A stretch of 64,000 bases of DNA from Persicirhabdus sediminis (lineage in GTDB: Bacteria; Verrucomicrobiota; Verrucomicrobiia; Verrucomicrobiales; Akkermansiaceae). The first letter of the stretch is position 1; each line of letters opens with the position of its first letter. The stretch spans positions 1 through 64,000 of the forward strand of contig NZ_JAENIM010000008.1 in the NCBI RefSeq assembly GCF_016595495.1, read 5' to 3'. The notes below the pieces were generated by a model. It ran no database searches. It was not told the DNA's origin and worked only from the letters and a program-made list of their open reading frames with translations. The translations under genes and the position numbers were made by a program. Shown piece by piece: positions 1 through 6,968 of the stretch.

Positions 1-30
1 TCTTCGCTATGTCTTCTACGTGGTTGTGTC

Positions 31-417
31 ATGGTCTCTATGATTTCTTGGTATCAATTAGGAGACCTGCTGGCTAGTATTTTGGGGAAGTTCAGATTGT
101 TGACGAGTGAGGACATTGACGCATTGCCCGCGACACTTACTGCATCGCAACTATTTAATAAATTTTGGCAGATGGATCTCCCAGACCCGCCAATCTTTAT
201 TTACCCCTCGGCAACGCCCAATTATCAATACATTGCATTTGCTGATCCAGCTGACGATGAGGCGTTATTCAACGAGGAGTATGATAATGTGAAGATCGTG
301 GCTATCGCTCATCTTAGCGACGATCAAAGTGTAAGATCAATAGTTTGGGGCGCAGATCCTACATCGATCCCGGAACATCCTGCCTCAGATCCATTTCAAG
401 AAGCTTCCAAAGATTAG
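31..417 (+). CDS. hypothetical protein, possible first cassette gene
   Basis: I do not recognise this 128-residue protein. It is acidic, has no signal peptide or membrane span, and contains a compact alpha/beta-looking body followed by a Pro/Asp-rich tail. The first ATG is at 31, but the frame stays open back to base 1, so the true start could lie outside the window. The stop is followed 6 bases later by ATAACAAG, the same word that follows the next two genes. That fits an integron gene cassette whose attC begins there. Size and acidity would suit an immunity or small effector protein, but nothing in the sequence proves that. Confidence 0.6.
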   Translation: MVSMISWYQLGDLLASILGKFRLLTSEDIDALPATLTASQLFNKFWQMDLPDPPIFIYPSATPNYQYIAFADPADDEALFNEEYDNVKIVAIAHLSDDQSVRSIVWGADPTSIPEHPASDPFQEASKD

Positions 418-423
418 AAGAAG

Positions 424-546
424 CATAACAAGTCGGAGCACACCCCGTCACATACATCATCTCCCATAGCACCGAGCGGGTGATGACTTTGTTACTGACG
501 CACCAGCTGATGTGGTTTTGCATCGCTGGCGTGGCATGTTTGAAGT
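424..546 (-). pseudogene. antisense remnant of a HAD-like C-terminus (copy 1)
   Basis: Read on the minus strand from about 544 to 438, this non-coding stretch translates into ATPAMQNHIS followed by SNKVITRSVL. The same peptide is encoded in the same orientation at 2543-2716 (ATPAMQNHIC, SNKCITLSVL). No start codon or complete reading frame is present, so it is a relic. It begins right after the TAACAAG downstream of the first gene. Its right end, AGTTAGCA at 545-552, resembles the right end of an attC site, but the two arms pair poorly, so I do not call a functional attC here. Confidence 0.5.
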
Positions 547-552
547 TAGCAT

Positions 553-716
553 GGTGAAGCCTATCTGACTAACTGCTAGCTATTTGATTGACTGATTAGA
601 GCGATCTAGCAAACTTCATTAGGTTCACTGAGAGCTGAAAACTTTCAGTTACTAACCAAGGACACAGCCCGCCATCATTATGAGAACGATCCATCAAGCT
701 AAACATGCCGCCCGCC
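553..716. other. non-coding spacer within the cassette patch
   Basis: About 160 bases without a credible gene between the antisense remnant and the candidate attC at 717. Several CTAAC or TTAGC words occur (for example ACTAACTG and ACTAACCA) and could be debris of older recombination sites, but none pairs convincingly with a partner. I see no promoter that I would defend. Confidence 0.4.
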
Positions 717-808
717 AGCTAACCCTAAGCCATGATCGTAGTCTCGGCTAATCGGATTTCCGAAATGTTAAATCCACCACCAATTACTACGAACCAATAC
801 TGTTAGCC
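717..808 (+). other. weak candidate attC site
   Basis: The segment starts with AGCTAAC and ends with GTTAGCC, which are inverted copies of each other. A second short inverted pair (CGTAGT on the left, ACTACG on the right) lies inside. Total length of 92 bases is in the range of attC sites. The right end lies 8 bases before the ATG of the lipoprotein gene at 817, the spacing expected of a cassette gene. The internal arms pair less well than those of the site at 1483-1608, so this is a tentative call. Confidence 0.35.
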
Positions 809-816
809 CAAGAAAA

Positions 817-1488
817 ATGCTTATGCGATATAACGCCATTTTAATCGCGCTCTTGATCACTGCATGTGCGCCAGAGGAGAATGAACAGGCCTCCCCCGAC
901 ACCGAATCAACAACTATGGAATTCATCGAATCTGAACTGCTTGGAGATGTCACGCTGTGGCTTTCGAAGTCCGGAGAATTATATCGTGAGGACGAGCTGA
1001 AGGCGCTTTCGAAGACGATCACCGCAGATCAGGCGGTTGAGCTTTACACCTACCTCCGAGACAACGGTGAGCGGTGGGAATCCGAGTGGAGAGAGTCATT
1101 CATTTCTCTGTTTCCGCAGTCGGAATCGAAGCTTCCGGAGATCGCCGAAGCCGATCGTTGGCAGACCGAAGTTTTCGAAGTCATAGCTGCCGGCGAGCTC
1201 CAAGGCGTAAAAGACTTCATCCAGGAGACAGGGATTTTGGAGAACATCAAGTTTGATCCTGCGGACACGTATCAGGAAGGGCAGTCGATGGGATTCACCG
1301 ATAAGGTTGATTACATCCCATTCGATTTTTTCCCGGTTCAGGTAGAGAACGAGGATGGTGATTATCCAGTTTCCTACGCCCGCGAGAAGGGGCTGACTGA
1401 GATTGCGGACTACCTTCAGTCTGTAATCGACGAGCTGAGCCAGCGATACCGAAATGCCTACGAAGCCGGACGCAAATCCAAGGGCTAA
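817..1488 (+). CDS. lipoprotein, probable integron cassette gene
   Basis: A 223-residue predicted lipoprotein of unknown function. Residues 1-17 form a lipoprotein signal peptide ending in a lipobox (LLITAC), so Cys17 should be lipidated and the protein anchored in a membrane facing the periplasm. The mature part is strongly acidic and rich in Glu and Asp. A pattern around residues 120-210 (a helix pair, then DYPVSYAREKG, then a helix) recalls ankyrin-type repeats, but I cannot confirm this. The gene starts 8 bases after a GTTAGCC box and its TAA stop lies inside the left box of a strong attC site. It lacks the AGCTGG and CTAGC words common in host genes, which suggests transfer. Confidence 0.75.
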   Translation: MLMRYNAILIALLITACAPEENEQASPDTESTTMEFIESELLGDVTLWLSKSGELYREDELKALSKTITADQAVELYTYLRDNGERWESEWRESFISLFPQSESKLPEIAEADRWQTEVFEVIAAGELQGVKDFIQETGILENIKFDPADTYQEGQSMGFTDKVDYIPFDFFPVQVENEDGDYPVSYAREKGLTEIADYLQSVIDELSQRYRNAYEAGRKSKG

Positions 1489-1608
1489 CAAGACGTCGCT
1501 CTCAGCACCTGCCCCGCCGCGAGTTCAAATCCGTTATGACCATTCAACCTTCAACCCGCAGTCGAAGCCTATCCCTCGGGCAGGTGTGAGAGGACTGCGA
1601 CGTTAGCT
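1483..1608 (+). other. attC-like integron recombination site
   Basis: The ends are GGCTAAC (1483-1489) and GTTAGCT (1602-1608), an inverted pair matching the attC outer boxes (RYYYAAC and GTTRRRY). Inside, the left arm reads GTCGC then CTCAGCACCTGCCC. The right arm, read in reverse complement, gives GTCGC then CTCACACCTGCCC. The arms therefore pair over a long stem with one unpaired G on one side, which is the extrahelical-base architecture that integron integrases recognise in folded attC sites. At 126 bases it has a typical length. It overlaps the stop codon of the upstream gene and ends 10 bases before the next ATG, the standard cassette layout. Confidence 0.75.
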
Positions 1609-1618
1609 CGGAACAACT

Positions 1619-2461
1619 ATGATAGAGAACGACACTCTAAAGGCATTCGCATTTGACATCCAACTGCCGGATGAGACATCGCCCCGGTTCTACATCTTCC
1701 ATGACCTTGCGGAGTTGTTCGGCGAAGAGTTCAACCGTGATGCCTTGAAGAGACTTCGAAAGTTGCTCCGTGGGCATCCTCAGAATCCTCGTGGCAAGTT
1801 GATATCGGACTACGAAGCGGATTGTGTTTCACTGAATGCCAGCAAGGCCGACGTGATCTACCTGGTGGCAAGGATTATCAATGAGGAATCCATATCCGCC
1901 TACAGACGTGAGTGTTCTGAAGAAGAGTATGCTGAAATCCTTGCAGAACTCCAGGGCTGGAAGAGACGAAAACCGAAGAAGTGGCAGGTCGGCGACGTGT
2001 TTTCTTTTTCTCTGAGCAACGGGGATCTCGGCTTTGGCCAAGTGCTCGCAAGGGAGTATGGGGCGCCAACATGTGCGTTACTTGATATCAGATCTTCTGA
2101 GCTTATAAGCGTGTCAGAGATCGAGAAAGCACGCGTCATTTCCATATTGCATCTCGGGTCCGATCTCTTGGATAAGGGGGGGTGGCAAGTTATTGGTACC
2201 GCCAGGGTTCTTGCGGATCCAGACAGCTCTCAACACGGTAGCCTCTTCGATGTCGGATCAACCTCCTTCGGATCTGGACAGCATTTGCAGGATCTCGCTG
2301 AAGCCTTCTACAGCCTTTCGCCATGGAATGTCGGTTATTGTGGAGATGACGAGTATTTCGACAAGCAATTGATGGCTGACGTGAAGCGACCGGAGAATTG
2401 CCTCTGGTTGAATGACGAGAAACGAAGAGCGTATCGTGACGAACATGGAATCACCGCTTGA
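1619..2461 (+). CDS. Imm26-like immunity-domain protein, cassette gene
   Basis: A 280-residue soluble protein. Residues 125-195 contain WQVGDVFSFSLSNG, GFGQVLA and a following strand-rich segment, which resembles the Imm26 immunity domain (consensus around GDVF.iPL.DG.yGfG.Vl). Imm26 proteins are known as antidotes in polymorphic toxin systems. I infer family membership from the pattern only. Residues 1-120 form a separate helical region that I do not recognise, with an RLRKLLRG basic patch. No toxin gene lies beside it. The ATG lies 10 bases after an attC-like site and the stop is followed by ATAACAAG. Together with the absence of the host AGCTGG word, this marks it as an acquired cassette gene. 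Confidence 0.65.
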   Translation: MIENDTLKAFAFDIQLPDETSPRFYIFHDLAELFGEEFNRDALKRLRKLLRGHPQNPRGKLISDYEADCVSLNASKADVIYLVARIINEESISAYRRECSEEEYAEILAELQGWKRRKPKKWQVGDVFSFSLSNGDLGFGQVLAREYGAPTCALLDIRSSELISVSEIEKARVISILHLGSDLLDKGGWQVIGTARVLADPDSSQHGSLFDVGSTSFGSGQHLQDLAEAFYSLSPWNVGYCGDDEYFDKQLMADVKRPENCLWLNDEKRRAYRDEHGITA

Positions 2462-2542
2462 AGGAAGAGATAACAAGTGGATTCATGCCCAACGAGGATC
2501 AGCCGCTGGCGCGTCTGCCCCACGTGGCATGATCCAGGACGC

Positions 2543-2716
2543 TCACCCCATCATATCCACCAGCTCCCGTAGTACCGAGAGCGTGATGCATTTGTTACTG
2601 TTGCTCCAGCAGATGTGGTTTTGCATCGCTGGTGTGGCCTGTTTGGAGTGGAAGCTGCCGTCTTGCAGAATGGCGTATTTTTCCACCTCGGGGTAATTTT
2701 CTAGCCAGATCTCCAG
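2543..2716 (-). pseudogene. C-terminal remnant of a HAD-like protein (copy 2)
   Basis: On the minus strand 57 codons run from 2716 to a TGA at 2543-2545, preceded in frame by a stop codon and with no start. The peptide begins with EIWLENYPEVEKYAILQD and ends LRELVDMMG. The WL..xPEVxxYxILxD pattern resembles the C-terminal part of HAD-fold domains found in Swiss-army-knife RNA-repair-type proteins, but this is recognition by eye. It is a fragment truncated at its upstream end near the 3' end of the DUF420 gene. A second, shorter copy lies at 438-544, also antisense and also downstream of a cassette-like gene. Confidence 0.5.
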
Positions 2717-2735
2717 CTAGCTGAGGTTTTGCTGT

Positions 2736-3299
2736 TTACCCGTAGTAGGGTTTGAGCATGAGGTAGCAGATGGGGCCGGTGATGCAGACGTAGAGCCAGA
2801 CGGGGAAGACCCAGCGGGCGAGTTTGCGGTGGCTGTGGAGCTGGTTGGTGAATCCGGCGATGAAGGTGAAGAGGATGAATGGGAAGCTTAGCGCGGCGAG
2901 GATGATGTGGCTGATCAGCAGGATGAGGTAGACGGCTTTGAGCGCGCCCTCGCCACCGTAGACGGTGTGGCCGCTGGTGATGTGATAGGCGACGTAGCAG
3001 AGCAGGAAGATGGTGGAGCAGGCGAAGGAGAAGCCGATCCAGAGCCGGTGGCCTGTGATGTTTTTCTTTTTGATGGCGATGACGGCAAAGATGAGGCCAA
3101 GGCCGGCGAGTGAGTTGAGCACGGCGTGAACGGCGGGCAGGAAATCTAGCGAGACGCCAGCTGGGAGTTCGAGGTGGATTTCTCGCATGGCGACGACTAA
3201 ACCGAGTACGGCGGCAGTCACGACCCAGGCGATGGGTTTTAGCTTTTGGGCGAGCCGATGATTTGGCGCTTTGAGCAGGGTTTTCGTGTATGCGTTCAT
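2736..3299 (-). CDS. DUF420 family membrane protein
   Basis: A 187-residue integral membrane protein matching the DUF420 (YozB-like) family in length and layout. There are about five hydrophobic spans at residues 25-42, 52-75, 86-108, 122-146 and 160-180. Conserved histidines sit in AVHAVLNS, GHRLWIG, AYHITSGHT, SHIILA and SHRKLARW. In many bacteria DUF420 genes lie close to heme-copper oxidase genes and the histidines are proposed to matter for that role, but no oxidase genes are present here, so the function stays open. The ATG at 3299 is the first in frame. Transcription runs away from the 1.2-kb repeat region. Confidence 0.8.
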   Translation of the reverse strand: MNAYTKTLLKAPNHRLAQKLKPIAWVVTAAVLGLVVAMREIHLELPAGVSLDFLPAVHAVLNSLAGLGLIFAVIAIKKKNITGHRLWIGFSFACSTIFLLCYVAYHITSGHTVYGGEGALKAVYLILLISHIILAALSFPFILFTFIAGFTNQLHSHRKLARWVFPVWLYVCITGPICYLMLKPYYG

Positions 3300-3475
3300 G
3301 CGTTTGAGATAGCGTTACTGGCAGATGATGCAAGTATTTCCTGCGCTTTGATGCACAGTAGGTGGGTGAGACCATTCTGCCAGCTAGCTAACTGGAATAG
3401 TTTTGATTTTGAGTTGAGAAAAATGGCGAGTTCAGCAGGCTGAGTTGATTATGAGAAACTTCGGTTTTGATTGGC

Positions 3476-4187
3476 GCTTATCCACGGGTTGCGCTCGCTG
3501 GTGCTCGTCGACCCGCGGCTAAAGTCCATTAGCCCTTCGGGCTAGCTAGCTGGCGTGATTTTTCTAGCTTGTAGCGAGTCAGCTAGATGACTTGAGCTGG
3601 CTAGCTTTGTCTCGCCCCTTTGGGGCTGCAGGTTTGTTGGGGGCGTTCTCCCTGACCTGCGTTAGGCCTTCAGCCTTGCCTTGGTCAGGGCTGTAGTTTC
3701 TCGGTCCTTTGGACCTTTTTTCGATAATGCAAGAATCTAGGGGAAGAGTCTGGCTAGATAATATCCTAAGCTGAGTGCTTTATCGTAGCTGGTTTTTCCA
3801 TTTTCCCTGCGGGAAATACGATGTTTGGGGTGCTTATCCACGGGTTGCACTCGCTGGGGCTCGTTGACCCGCGGCTAAAGTCCATTAGCCCTTCGGGCTA
3901 GCTAGCTGGGGTGATTTTTCTAGCTTGTAGCGAGTCAGCTAGATGACTTGAGCTGGCTAGCTTTGTCTCGCCCCTTTGGGGCTGCAGGTTTGTTGGGGGC
4001 GTTCTCCCTGACCTGCGCTAGGCCTTCAGCCTTGCCTTGGTCAGGGCTGTAGTTTCTCGGTCCTTTGGACCTTTTTTCGATAATGCAAAAATCTAGGGGA
4101 AGGGGTGGCTAGATAATATCCTAAGCTCAGTGCTTTATCGTAGCTGGGTTTTCCATTTTCCCTGCGGGAAATACGATGTTTGGGGCG
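3476..4187. repeat. 356-bp tandem repeat, two full copies
   Basis: The copies run from 3476 to 3831 and from 3832 to 4187 with an exact 356-base period and only scattered substitutions and small indels. Each contains CCACGGGTTGC, GACCCGCGGCTAAAGT, a string of small GC hairpins built as arm-TTT or arm-TTC-arm (TAGCCCTTCGGGCTA, GCCCCTTTGGGGC, GGTCCTTTGGACC, TCCCTGCGGGA) and a longer CCTGACC/GGTCAGG pair. No reading frame runs through the unit, so it is non-coding. The stacked hairpins recall REP-type repetitive extragenic elements. No transposase lies nearby. Confidence 0.9.
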
Positions 4188-4372
4188 GCTATCCACGGGT
4201 TGCACTCGCTGGGGCTCGTCGACCCGTGGCTAAAGTCCATTAGCCCTTCGGGCTAGCTAGCTGGCGTGATTTTTCTAGCTGGCGTTTGGGTGAGCTAGGG
4301 GGGAGCAGGAAGTCTCGGGCTAGCTAGCTGGCGTGATTTTTCTAGCTTGGGTGTGGGTGAGCTGGGGGAAAA
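4188..4372. repeat. partial third copy of the 356-bp repeat plus a mini-duplication
   Basis: From 4188 the beginning of the 356-bp unit repeats again (ATCCACGGGTTGCACTCGC through GCTAGCTAGCTGGCGTG) and stops near 4280. The short piece GGGCTAGCTAGCTGGCGTGA with its TTTTTCTAGCT tail then occurs a further time at 4317-4347. This looks like unequal exchange or slippage within the array. The sequence is non-coding. Confidence 0.75.
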
Positions 4373-4381
4373 TGGTGCCGT

Positions 4382-4480
4382 GAGCCGATTAAATGTGCTA
4401 ATCGGCTCAGAATTGGCTGTATTTTGAGCCGATTAGCGATTTTAATCGGCTCATAATTGGCGTTTTTTTGAGCCGATTAG
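4382..4480. repeat. 44-bp tandem hairpin repeat
   Basis: GAGCCGATTA begins at 4382, 4426 and 4470, an exact 44-base period. In the first two units it is followed 6 or 7 bases later by its inverted copy TAATCGGCTC, so each unit can fold into a strong hairpin (4382-4408 and 4426-4452). The third unit keeps only the left arm. A spacer of AATTGGC plus a T-rich stretch separates the units. The array lies just downstream of the membrane-protein gene at 4532-5095. On that gene's strand the hairpins are not followed by a U-tract, so they are not a plain terminator. Confidence 0.85.
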
Positions 4481-4531
4481 TTGTAATTTGTTTAGCGCGA
4501 AAGACTTGTATTTTTGGAGCCCGCTAGCTGG

Positions 4532-5095
4532 TTATTTGTTTGCTGGGGTGTGGTTGTTGAGGTGCTTGAGCTGGGCGTCGGCGATGTCTATCAATAGGGT
4601 GATGATGGTGAAGACGAGGTAGTTGACGGCTAGCGAGACGACGGTGGAGACGAGCACAAAAAAGGGGCTAGGGTTGGGGATAAATTGGGCATTGATAGCA
4701 AAGCCAAAGCTTATGAAACCGGCGAGGGCAATGAGCATGAACCCAATGGCATTGAGGGCGGAGACGACACGGCGTAGTGGGCCGTAAGCGCTGTGGTCGC
4801 GCAGCTTGTGCAATGTCTGCTCTTGCTGGTTGTTGAACCGAGTGGCTGTGTGTGGGTTTTTGGAGAGCGGAGTGGCCGATTGTGCACTTTTTGCAATGTC
4901 GGTAAAGATCTCGGTGAACGGAATGGTTTTTGATTCAGCTGCCACGCTCACATTTTCTGTGACGAGGATGGAGTCGTCGGCACACAGGTTTTCTAGACTT
5001 TGGGCAAATTTTCTAGCGGCATCATTGATGGACTGAGCCTCGATGGTGGCTTCCCATTGGTTGTTGCTGGTGCGGCGGACGCAGTATTCTTTCAT
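4532..5095 (-). CDS. unrecognised two-span membrane protein
   Basis: A 187-residue protein of no family I recognise. Residues 1-100 are soluble and begin with a small beta-alpha segment (MKEYCVRRTSNNQW, then an Ala-rich helix). Two membrane spans follow at about 112-132 and 142-168, and a short charged C-terminal tail carries LLIDIADAQLK. The gene at 6219-6752 encodes a protein with the same plan and a matching LLIDLADLRLR ending, so the two look like distant paralogues. The start is the ATG at 5095. This gene, the one at 5251 and the one at 6219 point the same way with gaps of 120-155 bases and may form one unit. Confidence 0.65.
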   Translation of the reverse strand: MKEYCVRRTSNNQWEATIEAQSINDAARKFAQSLENLCADDSILVTENVSVAAESKTIPFTEIFTDIAKSAQSATPLSKNPHTATRFNNQQEQTLHKLRDHSAYGPLRRVVSALNAIGFMLIALAGFISFGFAINAQFIPNPSPFFVLVSTVVSLAVNYLVFTIITLLIDIADAQLKHLNNHTPANK

Positions 5096-5250
5096 GAGTT
5101 TGTTAGTGGTGCTTGTGTGTGGAACTCTCAGCTGGTGATTTAGTTAGGTGAGCTGGCTGGGGGTGGCCAGCTCTAGTAGCTGATTCTAGCGGCTGCGTCT
5201 AACTTCTTCTTCTAGCTGAGAGTGTTTTACCATCAGCTAGCCAGATGACG

Positions 5251-6096
5251 TTAGGTCGCGGCGTTGATTTTTTGTTCTAGCTCGCGGTGGTCAGCTGAGC
5301 TGATGATTAGATTCTCCACGATGTTGAGGGCGCTGAGATTATCTTTACCGTCCTTATCTGTGGTGATGGAGCAATACTTCACGGTGAGGTAGCTGTCTTG
5401 GCTGCAGCTTGGGCATTTGGTGAGGCCTATTTGTGTGTAGGCTGATGGGTCTTCAATTTCAGTTGAGAGGTTTTTGATTGCGCTCAAGTCGCCATTTTCC
5501 AGCTGCTTGATGAGATGTTTTTTATTAGGAATGTCGGCGAATTTTTGATCTGAGTTAGAGGTTTTAGCCCACTTGTGGCAGCGCTCACAGAATGGCACGT
5601 CACCGGTGGCCCAGAGACATAAATAATAGCTAGCTGCGATAACGATGGCAGCTTCTGCTAGCCAGATGAGATAGAGGGCAATGCCTGTTGGGGTGATGTT
5701 GCGAATGCCCCACACGCCGTCGATAGCGATCATCTGCATTGCTTGCCATTGGTCTAGTGGTGAGAGAATGAGATACTCTGAATCTGTGTAGGCAAAGAGC
5801 CATGCTACCCAGCTGAAGTAGACGGCAATGACGGCAAAAATCACGGCTAAGGTAATGGTCGCCTTGTTGTTTCTAATTTTCCCCCAATTAGCGCATAGGC
5901 CAATCGCCATGCCAACTGCTGCGCCGAAGATGATGGTGAAGATTATATTGAGGTAGATGAAGGGAACATAGAAAGTAGCATAGGCATAGATGATCGCTAA
6001 CAGTAGGCAGGCTAGTCCTCCTAATACGATGCTGTAGATGATGCCTAGCGGGTTGATGCCACCTGAGTGGGTGTAGTAGTTTTGTGAAGAGTTCAT
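5251..6096 (-). CDS. membrane protein with cysteine-pair cytoplasmic domain
   Basis: A 281-residue protein with about four membrane spans (residues 15-38, 42-68, 75-102 and 138-165). It is followed by a soluble C-terminal domain carrying two CxxC pairs: FCERCHKW near residue 175 and KCPSCSQD near residue 228. Paired CxxC motifs suggest a split zinc ribbon. Between them lies a helix-rich stretch. I do not recognise the family. It sits between two smaller paralogous membrane proteins on the same strand, which suggests a shared membrane role. No substrate can be inferred. Confidence 0.65.
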   Translation of the reverse strand: MNSSQNYYTHSGGINPLGIIYSIVLGGLACLLLAIIYAYATFYVPFIYLNIIFTIIFGAAVGMAIGLCANWGKIRNNKATITLAVIFAVIAVYFSWVAWLFAYTDSEYLILSPLDQWQAMQMIAIDGVWGIRNITPTGIALYLIWLAEAAIVIAASYYLCLWATGDVPFCERCHKWAKTSNSDQKFADIPNKKHLIKQLENGDLSAIKNLSTEIEDPSAYTQIGLTKCPSCSQDSYLTVKYCSITTDKDGKDNLSALNIVENLIISSADHRELEQKINAAT

Positions 6097-6218
6097 GTTT
6101 GTGTAAGTGATAGGGCGACTTTGTTAGCTACACAGCGATGGTTCCAGTAAATTATTTGTTATGTGAATAAAATTTTCACGAACTTGTTCAGCTGATAGCT
6201 GTGAGGAGTTTGGTAGAT

Positions 6219-6752
6219 CTATGCACGCAGGCGAAGATCGGCGAGGTCGATGAGTAGGCGAAGCAGCTGGCTAGCTAGATAGATGAGCCCGCAGTAGAAG
6301 GCGGTGCTTAGGAGGATATAGATGGCTGCTGGCCAGCTCAGCTGTCTCTGGATGAGTCCGGAAGTGGCAAAGAGCCATTTTACGACCACAAAACACTTCG
6401 AGATGGCCAAGAGGTAGGCGATGACTGAGGTGATGGTGATGGCGCTGTGGAAGCCAGGATAGGCGGTGTGGGCGCGGGTGAGCAGGCGCTTGATGTTGGG
6501 GCCAACTGTGCGCGGGGTTTCTTGAGCGATGTATTCATAGATGGCTTGTACAGGAAATTGCTCCCAGCTGATGCGATTGTCGAGACTACCGACGACATCT
6601 TCTATGCCATCATTGCGCACATCTAGAGTAGCTGATTCTGGAGTCTCTGGGTAGCGGTGCAGGTATGCTATGGCTGCCTCGGTTGCTGTTGTCGCGCTGA
6701 TGGTGTCTGTGCTATCTTTGTCTCCCTCTATCTGTACCTGAAATTTCTTCAT
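6219..6752 (-). CDS. unrecognised two-span membrane protein
   Basis: A 177-residue protein with a soluble N-terminal part (MKKFQVQIEGD, then an Ala/Thr-rich helix, residues 1-90), two hydrophobic spans at about 103-125 and 140-165, and the short tail LLIDLADLRLR. The plan matches the protein at 4532-5095: a small N-terminal beta-alpha unit, a central charged linker, two spans and a LLID.AD tail. I infer paralogy. It is the promoter-proximal gene of a possible three-gene minus-strand unit and is divergent from purE, with about 215 bases between them. Confidence 0.65.
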   Translation of the reverse strand: MKKFQVQIEGDKDSTDTISATTATEAAIAYLHRYPETPESATLDVRNDGIEDVVGSLDNRISWEQFPVQAIYEYIAQETPRTVGPNIKRLLTRAHTAYPGFHSAITITSVIAYLLAISKCFVVVKWLFATSGLIQRQLSWPAAIYILLSTAFYCGLIYLASQLLRLLIDLADLRLRA

Positions 6753-6968
6753 CGCGGGTATGTTAGTTGTGCTTGTTAGTTGGGCAAGCGTAAACGATGG
6801 TTTCCTGCTGGGTGTTCGTTAGGGGATGATTAGGCACGCAGCTGATGATGGGGGATTTTCCAGCTGGCGGAGGATGCCAGCTGGACGTGGCGGACAAGTC
6901 TTGCGGGGGCGGGTGATTGGTGTTAAGGAATGGCAACGGAGGCATCTCCGCAACCAGATCACAGAGAC

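Noticed and set aside
424-552. attC site of the first cassette gene (ATAACA ... GTTAGCA)
   Set aside because: The end boxes are suggestive and the length fits, but the inner arms pair poorly and the sequence is homologous to the coding-type remnant at 2543-2716, so I kept it as a pseudogene fragment only.
1050-1491. Minus-strand genes opposite the lipoprotein gene
   Set aside because: They lack any family features and overlap a gene with a clear lipobox and cassette-type boundaries.
2701-3375. 224-codon Arg/His/Pro-rich frame on the minus strand
   Set aside because: It is the out-of-frame shadow of the DUF420 gene, which has clear membrane spans and family motifs.
3476-4300. Insertion sequence or group II intron in the repeat region
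   Set aside because: No transposase or reverse transcriptase frame, no terminal inverted repeats and no target duplication were found; the exact 356-base period indicates a tandem repeat.
4382-4480. Short CRISPR-like array
   Set aside because: The 44-base unit is repeated including its spacer, the spacers are not unique, the repeat is fully palindromic and no cas gene is present.
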